This document shows positions 34,097-38,915 of a stretch of DNA of 38,915 nucleotides, in pieces. The stretch comes from Cocleimonas sp. GTDB lineage: Bacteria > Pseudomonadota > Gammaproteobacteria > Thiotrichales > Thiotrichaceae. The DNA is taken from assembly GCA_023146545.1 (NCBI GenBank), contig JAGLBW010000040.1:1-38915 (forward strand). Direction: 5' to 3'. Positions within the stretch are counted from its first letter, which is position 1, and every line of letters starts with the position of its first letter. The notes under the pieces were generated by a model, which was not told where the DNA came from, made no database searches, and saw only the letters and a program-made list of their open reading frames with translations. The translations under genes were made by a program, and so were the position numbers.

Positions 34097-34113
34097 TAAC
34101 GGCTTCTTTTTAT

Positions 34114-34142
34114 TTGACCTCTTAGATTTTCTCTCCTATTAT
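34114..34142 (+). promoter_or_regulatory. Sigma-70 promoter of metZ
   Basis: TTGACC (34114-34119), 17-bp spacer, TATTAT (34137-34142). A start site 6-8 nt further falls at the first base of the SAM-II aptamer, which supports both calls. Confidence 0.75.
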
Positions 34143-34147
34143 TCATG

Positions 34148-34200
34148 ATGCGCCGATTTGATTCAGCTTGCGGGCGCTTAATAAATGCAGCTAAAGAGGC
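34148..34200 (+). promoter_or_regulatory. SAM-II riboswitch aptamer
   Basis: P1 stem GCGCC (34150-34154) with GGCGC (34173-34177), the conserved GATTTGA after P1's 5' arm, and the 3' segment ATAAATGCAGCTAAAGAGG (34181-34199), which pairs back into the P1 loop to make the H-type pseudoknot. The arrangement and sequence match the known SAM-II aptamer by eye. It binds S-adenosylmethionine and shuts off the downstream methionine gene. It sits between promoter and terminator, upstream of metZ, the expected target. Confidence 0.88.
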
Positions 34201-34216
34201 AAAGACATCCTTTGAG

Positions 34217-34250
34217 CCTGCTTTAGTTTAACTAATAGCAGGTTTTTTTT
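34217..34250 (+). terminator. Riboswitch-controlled intrinsic terminator in the metZ leader
   Basis: Stem CCTGCT (34217-34222) and AGCAGG (34237-34242), extended internally by TAGT/ACTA, then eight T residues. It starts 17 nt after the aptamer, so SAM binding probably promotes termination. Confidence 0.85.
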
Positions 34251-34323
34251 ATGCCTGTAATAAAAATTTGAGTGGGTGATGCCAGCGCGTGTAATAAACT
34301 CAGATTTGATGGAATATATAATA

Positions 34324-35520
34324 ATGAATAATTTTGAATTTAATACCTTGGCTATTCGTACGGGACACTTACAAACAAATGAGCAAGAACATTCGGAAGC
34401 TATTTTTCCGACATCAAGTTATACCTTTAAAAATGCGGCAGAAGCGGCTGCTCGTTTTAGTGGTGAGGAAGCAGGAAATATTTATTCTCGGTTAAGTAAT
34501 CCAACCGTACGTTGTTTTCAAGACCGCTTAGCAGCATTAGAGGGCGGTGAAAGCTGTGTAGCGACTTCTTCAGGCATGTCCGCTATTTTAGCGGTGATGT
34601 TGGGTTTATTAAAAGCGGGGGATCATATTATTTGTTCTAGCTCCATTTTTGGTACAACCACCATCTTTTTTAATCAGTACTTAACGAAATTTGGTGTTGA
34701 GGTGGAATTTGTTGATCTCATTGACTTGTCTGCTTGGGAAAAAGCATTACGTGGTAATACCCGCCTGTTATTTGCAGAGACACCTTCTAATCCTGTTATG
34801 GATATTGTTGATATTGGTGCGTTAGCTGCGATTGCACATACTAATGACAGCCTGTTAGTGATTGATAATTGTTTATGTACCCCTGCATTACAGCAACCTT
34901 TAGCGTTGGGTGCTGATATTGTGGTGCATTCGGCAACTAAATACTTGGACGGTCAAGGGCGTTGTTTAGGGGGGGCAGTGGTTGGGAATAAAACGTTAGT
35001 AGGTGAAGCCGTTTTTGGAGTGCTACGTACAGGAGGGGTTGCAATGAGTCCTTTTAATGCATGGGTTTTTCTAAAAGGTTTGGAAACATTAAATTTGAGA
35101 ATGAAAGCACATTGTGAAAATGCCTTAGCGATAGCGAATTGGTTAGATCAACACCCAAAAGTAGTGAAGGTTAATTATCCTGGTTTAAAAACTCACCCAC
35201 AATATGCATTAGCACAACAACAGCAATCAGGTTTCGGAGCGATTATTTCATTTGAAGTAATCGGGGGAAAAGAAGCAGGGTGGTTAGTGGTGGATCAAAC
35301 GAAAATGATTTCAATTACGGCTAACCTTGGGGATACTAAAACCACGATCACGCACCCTGCAACCACAACACACGGGCGTATTGATCCTGCACAACGTGAA
35401 AAAACAGGGATAAGTGAAGGTTTATTAAGGTTATCGGTTGGCTTAGAAGATATAAAGGATATTAAAGCCGATTTAGAACGGGGGTTAGCTCGAATAAGTG
35501 ACAAAGAGAAGGGATGCTAA
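34324..35520 (+). CDS. metZ: O-succinylhomoserine sulfhydrylase MetZ
   Basis: 398 aa PLP enzyme that makes homocysteine directly from O-succinylhomoserine and sulfide. The start at 34324 (MNNFEFNTLAIRTGHLQT) fits the family N-terminus; in-frame ATGs at 34279 and 34309 and a GTG at 34276 are alternatives, and none has a strong ribosome site. The PLP lysine is K206 in HSATKYLDGQGR. EHSEAIFPTSSY, NPTVRCFQDRLAALEGGE, ATSSGMSAILA, SPFNAWVFLKGLETL and NLGDTKTTITHPATTTHGR fit MetZ rather than MetB or MetY. It is controlled by the SAM-II riboswitch immediately upstream. Confidence 0.95.
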   Translation: MNNFEFNTLAIRTGHLQTNEQEHSEAIFPTSSYTFKNAAEAAARFSGEEAGNIYSRLSNPTVRCFQDRLAALEGGESCVATSSGMSAILAVMLGLLKAGDHIICSSSIFGTTTIFFNQYLTKFGVEVEFVDLIDLSAWEKALRGNTRLLFAETPSNPVMDIVDIGALAAIAHTNDSLLVIDNCLCTPALQQPLALGADIVVHSATKYLDGQGRCLGGAVVGNKTLVGEAVFGVLRTGGVAMSPFNAWVFLKGLETLNLRMKAHCENALAIANWLDQHPKVVKVNYPGLKTHPQYALAQQQQSGFGAIISFEVIGGKEAGWLVVDQTKMISITANLGDTKTTITHPATTTHGRIDPAQREKTGISEGLLRLSVGLEDIKDIKADLERGLARISDKEKGC

Positions 35521-35570
35521 AGAGAATTTAGAGCATGAGGTCGACAATTAAAGCCTAGCGTCTTTAAATA

Positions 35571-35629
35571 AGGAAGCGGTGCTTTTGCTCTGCTTGCGCG
35601 GGACAAAGCTAAAGCGTTGCTTCCTATTT
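35571..35629 (+). terminator. Probable terminator of metZ
   Basis: 15-bp stem, AGGAAGCGGTGCTTT (35571-35585) with AAAGCGTTGCTTCCT (35611-35625), including three G-U pairs and a 25-nt structured loop, followed by ATTTT. It lies 51 nt after the metZ stop. The T-tract is short. Confidence 0.6.
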
Positions 35630-35681
35630 TCTAAGCAATCTAAGGTATAGACTACTTAGACTGTTTAAGTGGATAATTTAC

Positions 35682-37601
35682 TTATATTGATGTACTTCCA
35701 TCGCTGAATTTAAGGGTTTCAATATTACTTAAAATGCTGACATCAGCAGGGTTAGTTTTGCTGGTTACGCCATAATGACCGCCGCCTAGATTCTGTATAT
35801 CATAATCTGCTTTTTTGCCACCAAATACTGCTGTATCTTGACCTGAACCACCATTGACTAAGTTATAGCCTGATCCTGCATTGATGGTATCATTGCCTGA
35901 TCCGCCTTTAATGTTGTCATTACCTGCGCCACCATCAATAGAGTCATTACCTGAACCACCTTTAATAGAGTCATTACCTGAACCACCCCAGATGCGATCA
36001 TTGCCTGCACCACCAACGATATCATCGTTGCCTGCTCCACCACTTAGGCGGTCATTACCTGCTCCACCACCGATCCAGTCATTACCTGATCCGCCTTGGA
36101 TGTCATCGTTGCCTTTACCGCCCCAAAGTTTATCATCGCCTGAACCGCCACCGATCCAGTCATTGCCTTTTCCACCCTTGATGCTATCGTTGCCTGCATC
36201 ACCCCACAGTTTATCAGCACCTGCACCGCCTCGGATAGTATCGTTACCCGTACCACCATGAATGCTGTCGTTACCTTTACCGCCTTTGATGTTATCGTTG
36301 CCAGAACCACCATTGATGGTGTCATTACCTGCGCCCCCGCTGATATCATCTTTTCCAGCACCACCGCTGATGCGGTCATTACCTGCTCCACCACCGATCC
36401 AGTCGTTGCCTTTTCCACCTTGGATGTCATCGTTACCTTTGCCACCCCAAAGCTTATCATTACCATCACCGCCACCGATCCAATCGTTGCCTGCTCCACC
36501 TTTTATCTTATCGTTACCTGCATCACCCCAAAGTTTGTCAGCCCCTGCGCCGCCTTTGATGTTATCGTTACCCGTTCCACCATGAATACGGTCTTTGCCC
36601 GCACCGCCTTGGATATCATCATTGCCAGAGCCACCATTAATAACATCATCGCCTTTGCCGCCACCGATCCAATCGTTACCAGCGCCGCCTTTGATATTAT
36701 CATTGCCTGAACCGCCCCAGATTTTATCTTTGCCTGCACCACCATCAATCCGATCATTACCTGCACCACCTTTGATACTGTCATTGCCCGAACCACCTTG
36801 GATATCGTCATTGCCTGCACCACCGCTGATCTTATCGTTGCCCGAACCACCACCGATCCAATCGTTGCCAGCACCGCCTTTGATACTGTCATTACCCGAG
36901 CCACCCCATATTTTATCATTACCTTTACCACCACTTAGCTGATCATTACCCGATCCGCCTTCAATCCGATCATTACCTGCACCGCCTTGAATATCATCAT
37001 TTCCCGCACCGCCGCTTAATTTATCATTGCCTGCGCCGCCGCCAATCCAGTCATTTCCTTTGCCACCTTTGATAGTGTCATTGCCAGAGCCACCCCAGAT
37101 CTTATCGCTACCTGCACCGCCACTAATGAAGTCATCTCCCGAACCGCCTTCAAGGGAGTCGTTTCCATCACCACCCCAAATGCTGTCATTACCTGATCCG
37201 CCTTTAACTTTATCGTTACCACCGCCTGCAAAAATAACATCTTTGCCACTACCGCCATTAATAACATCATTACCGCCAAGACCAATGATTAAATCATCGC
37301 CACCTTTACCATTAATAGTATCTTTACCTGGTGTTCCGACTAAAACATCATCTTTAGGTGTGCCTTGAATCGGGCCTCCAGATGCTACTTTTAACCCTTT
37401 GTTGCTAGCCCCATCGTTAGCGGCTTGGTTTTGAGGTTTTAATTGATTAATAAGGTTCTTTATATTGTTGGTTATTTGGTTGCTTGATGATCCTAGTTGA
37501 GACTTGATTTTTGTTGCAATATTGTCATTAGTTTGACGTAACTTAGCTTCAGGTTGGCTGGCTTGTTCCTGTTTTATTGCTGTATTTGTTGTGATGCTCA
37601 T
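35682..37601 (-). CDS. RTX (calcium-binding nonapeptide) protein, probable type I secretion substrate
   Basis: 639 aa from the ATG at 37601, chosen for GAGGAG 7 nt upstream. There is no N-terminal signal. Residues about 1-85 are Gln/Asn/Lys-rich. About 56 consecutive GGxGxDxx-type nonapeptides then fill about 90-590, each pair building half of a calcium beta-roll. The C-terminus (about 590-639: DTAVFGGKKADYDIQNLGGG ... NIETLKFSDGS) is the usual domain that ends RTX type I substrates. No catalytic or adhesin domain is visible. The nonapeptides form higher-order units of seven (63 aa), three times, then twelve or more, with DWIGGG at the third position. Long open frames on the other strand in this segment are repeat shadows. 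No secretion genes are nearby. Confidence 0.93.
   Translation of the reverse strand: MSITTNTAIKQEQASQPEAKLRQTNDNIATKIKSQLGSSSNQITNNIKNLINQLKPQNQAANDGASNKGLKVASGGPIQGTPKDDVLVGTPGKDTINGKGGDDLIIGLGGNDVINGGSGKDVIFAGGGNDKVKGGSGNDSIWGGDGNDSLEGGSGDDFISGGAGSDKIWGGSGNDTIKGGKGNDWIGGGAGNDKLSGGAGNDDIQGGAGNDRIEGGSGNDQLSGGKGNDKIWGGSGNDSIKGGAGNDWIGGGSGNDKISGGAGNDDIQGGSGNDSIKGGAGNDRIDGGAGKDKIWGGSGNDNIKGGAGNDWIGGGKGDDVINGGSGNDDIQGGAGKDRIHGGTGNDNIKGGAGADKLWGDAGNDKIKGGAGNDWIGGGDGNDKLWGGKGNDDIQGGKGNDWIGGGAGNDRISGGAGKDDISGGAGNDTINGGSGNDNIKGGKGNDSIHGGTGNDTIRGGAGADKLWGDAGNDSIKGGKGNDWIGGGSGDDKLWGGKGNDDIQGGSGNDWIGGGAGNDRLSGGAGNDDIVGGAGNDRIWGGSGNDSIKGGSGNDSIDGGAGNDNIKGGSGNDTINAGSGYNLVNGGSGQDTAVFGGKKADYDIQNLGGGHYGVTSKTNPADVSILSNIETLKFSDGSTSI
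35845..37345 (-). repeat. Tandem 27-bp RTX repeats with a 189-bp superperiod
   Basis: About 56 copies of a 27-bp unit coding GGxGxDxxI. The unit starting DKIWGG returns every seven nonapeptides (189 bp) three times, then DKLWGDAGN opens a 12-unit (324 bp) and a final 14-unit block. DWIGGG always occupies the third position, and DDIQGG the fifth. Confidence 0.9.
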
Positions 37602-37943
37602 CCTTGAACTCCTCAATGGATTTTGATTAATTAAATACCGAAAATATTTCTCTTCGGTGTATTTGTTCTTAACGCTAAATTAGTTTTTATGCGCATAATC
37701 ATTACTATTTAATTAATTGATATTATTAATAATATTTATGATTTAATAGGTATTAAGAACGCCTGAGATAATAGTTGAAGGGGTGTTTTCAACAATCTTT
37801 TATCAAATAAAAGGTAGTGTTTTAACGATATTGTTTCTTTATAGGGGAAAGGAGGCTGGATAAAGGGGGGGAAGTGATGGGTCGTTATGAAAATTAGGGT
37901 GTTTTGGGGTTAAACAACCCTAATGAATCAGGATAAAAAGAAG
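37602..37943. other. Intergenic region between the RTX gene and acs
   Basis: 342 bases. A 16-bp AT palindrome ATATTATTAATAATAT is at 37720-37735, and a small inverted repeat ACCGAA/TTCGGT is at 37637-37658 in the RTX leader. The acs-proximal end holds a terminator hairpin. A promoter for the RTX gene should be here but was not resolved. Confidence 0.45.
37888..37923 (-). terminator. Probable terminator of acs
   Basis: On the minus strand TTAGGGTTGTTT pairs with AAACACCCTAA (one bulge), followed by TTTT. It lies about 20 nt past the acs stop at 37944. Confidence 0.6.
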
Positions 37944-38915
37944 TTATTTGTTTTCGCGATGTTCAATGAGGTCATCAACAACAGAAGGATCAGCGAGGGT
38001 AGAGGTGTCACCTAAATTATCCACTTGGTTGGCTGCAATTTTTCTTAAGATGCGTCGCATAATTTTTCCTGAACGGGTTTTGGGTAAACCTGTTGCCCAC
38101 TGAATAATATTGACTTTAGCGATAGGCCCAATTTCACTACGCACTTGTTTTACGAGTTCGGCTTTTAATCCATCGGTCTCTTTTTCTCCAATCATTAACG
38201 TAACATAAGCATAAATACCTTGACCTGTAATCTCATGAGGATAACCAACAACAGCGGCTTCGGCGACTTTTTCATGGCGTACTAATGCCGATTCAATTTC
38301 AGCTGTTCCTAAACGATGTCCTGAGATATTAAGGACATCATCAACACGTCCTGTAATCCAATAAGTTCCGTCTTCATCACGGCGTGCGCCATCGCCTGTA
38401 AAATAATAGCCTTTAAATAATGAAAAATAGGTGTCATAAAAACGTTGGTGGTCACCATAGAGGGAACGCATCATTGAAGGCCAAGGACGGTCAATGGCGA
38501 GATTACCTGAGGCTGGATTGCCTTCAATCACGATCCCTTCATCATCTAATAAAACAGGATTAATACCAAAAAAAGGAGCGGTTGCTGCACCTGGTTTAAG
38601 AGCATGTGCCCCTGGAAGAGGGGTTATCAGATGGGAGCCTGTTTCTGTTTGCCACCACGTATCAACAATAGGGCAATTTTTATTACCGATTACTTTGTAG
38701 TACCATTCCCAAGCTTCAGGGTTAATGGGTTCACCTACTGTTCCTAACACCTTTAAGCTATCTCTTGATGTGGATGTGAGTGGTTCATTCCCTGCACTCA
38801 TTAGGGCGCGAATCGCTGTGGGTGCGGTATAAAATATATTTACCTTGTGCTTATCAATGATTTGCCAGAAACGTGATAAATCAGGATAAGTGGGAATGCC
38901 TTCAAACATTAGGCT
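37944..38915 (-). CDS. acs: Acetyl-CoA synthetase, C-terminal half
   Basis: 323 codons are present; the frame stays open through the right edge (two more codons, SL, precede MFEGIPTYP), so the gene is truncated by the window. It activates acetate to acetyl-CoA via acetyl-AMP. Motifs: [12 protein letters not shown] (adenylate-binding), [22 protein letters not shown] (with the hinge Asp just after, in VDDV), [16 protein letters not shown] and [11 protein letters not shown], whose Lys is the catalytic residue that is controlled by acetylation in this family. All point to Acs rather than propionyl-CoA synthetase, though PrpE is close. Confidence 0.93.
   Translation of the reverse strand, partial: SLMFEGIPTYPDLSRFWQIIDKHKVNIFYTAPTAIRALMSAGNEPLTSTSRDSLKVLGTVGEPINPEAWEWYYKVIGNKNCPIVDTWWQTETGSHLITPLPGAHALKPGAATAPFFGINPVLLDDEGIVIEGNPASGNLAIDRPWPSMMRSLYGDHQRFYDTYFSLFKGYYFTGDGARRDEDGTYWITGRVDDVLNISGHRLGTAEIESALVRHEKVAEAAVVGYPHEITGQGIYAYVTLMIGEKETDGLKAELVKQVRSEIGPIAKVNIIQWATGLPKTRSGKIMRRILRKIAANQVDNLGDTSTLADPSVVDDLIEHRENK

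Noticed and set aside
34276-34323. Longer N-terminus for MetZ starting at 34276
   Set aside because: The family N-terminus aligns from MNNFEF at 34324 and the extension has no strong ribosome site, though it cannot be excluded.
35845-37345. Regular short repeats that might suggest a CRISPR array
   Set aside because: The repeats are contiguous, diverged and encode RTX nonapeptides; there are no unique spacers or cas genes.
35858-37368. Long repetitive frames on both strands inside the RTX gene (Pro/Ser/Leu-rich or Val/Met-rich)
   Set aside because: A 27-bp repeat keeps other frames open automatically; the GGxGxDxx frame has the signal-free start, ribosome site and C-terminal domain.

Overview
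The window is typical of an AT-rich (roughly 40% G+C by eye) gammaproteobacterium with a Gram-negative envelope. The evidence is the block yebC-ruvC-ruvA-ruvB and ybgC-tolQ-tolR-tolA-tolB-pal-cpoB-queE, whose order is characteristic of Gammaproteobacteria, together with MetZ, HemN, HupE and Acs homologues. The species cannot be named from the sequence. A surface-attached or aquatic life is an inference from the many secreted and surface proteins.

Layout. 1-332: 5' part of rsmA. 502-2745: a secreted OmpA-domain protein with a coiled coil and eleven calcium-type thrombospondin repeats. 3198-3608: a small membrane protein. 4148-6271: a large outer-membrane protein combining a probable beta-barrel, an OmpA domain and Ig-like domains. 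6434-13477 (minus): queE and the complete Tol-Pal system. 13747-16051 (plus): a three-gene curli-like cassette consisting of a small secreted protein, a CsgG-family secretion lipoprotein and a secreted protein with four amyloid-like repeats. 16133-19040 (minus): ruvB, ruvA, ruvC, yebC. The cassette sits, in opposite orientation, between ruvB and ybgC, which are neighbours in many relatives.

20085-21677: dacB. 21792-23449 (minus): a GNAT/FemAB-like acyltransferase, a low-molecular-weight phosphatase and a small basic ORF. 23829-24419: hupE. 24423-25805 (minus): hemN, with a perfect FNR/Anr box upstream. 26515-29109: topA. 29282-34096: a 1604-residue exported fusion of a galactose/glyoxal-oxidase copper-radical domain, PA14, PKD, a YVTN propeller and a di-heme cytochrome c, with a GlyGly-CTERM-like tail. 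34114-35520: metZ preceded by a complete SAM-II riboswitch with promoter and terminator. 35682-37601 (minus): an RTX protein made almost entirely of about 56 nonapeptides in higher-order arrays. 37944-38915 (minus): the 3' part of acs.

How the genes fit together. The conserved part covers recombination repair (RuvABC), envelope division and integrity (Tol-Pal), peptidoglycan trimming (DacB), queuosine synthesis, haem synthesis under low oxygen, and methionine and acetate metabolism. The accessory part concerns the cell surface: OmpA-type anchors, an amyloid-like fibre cassette, a secreted oxidase/peroxidase fusion and an RTX matrix-like protein. The strongest candidates for something poorly described are the minimal curli-like cassette, the copper-radical-oxidase/di-heme fusion and the RTX superarray. 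No tRNA, rRNA, CRISPR array or insertion sequence was seen.
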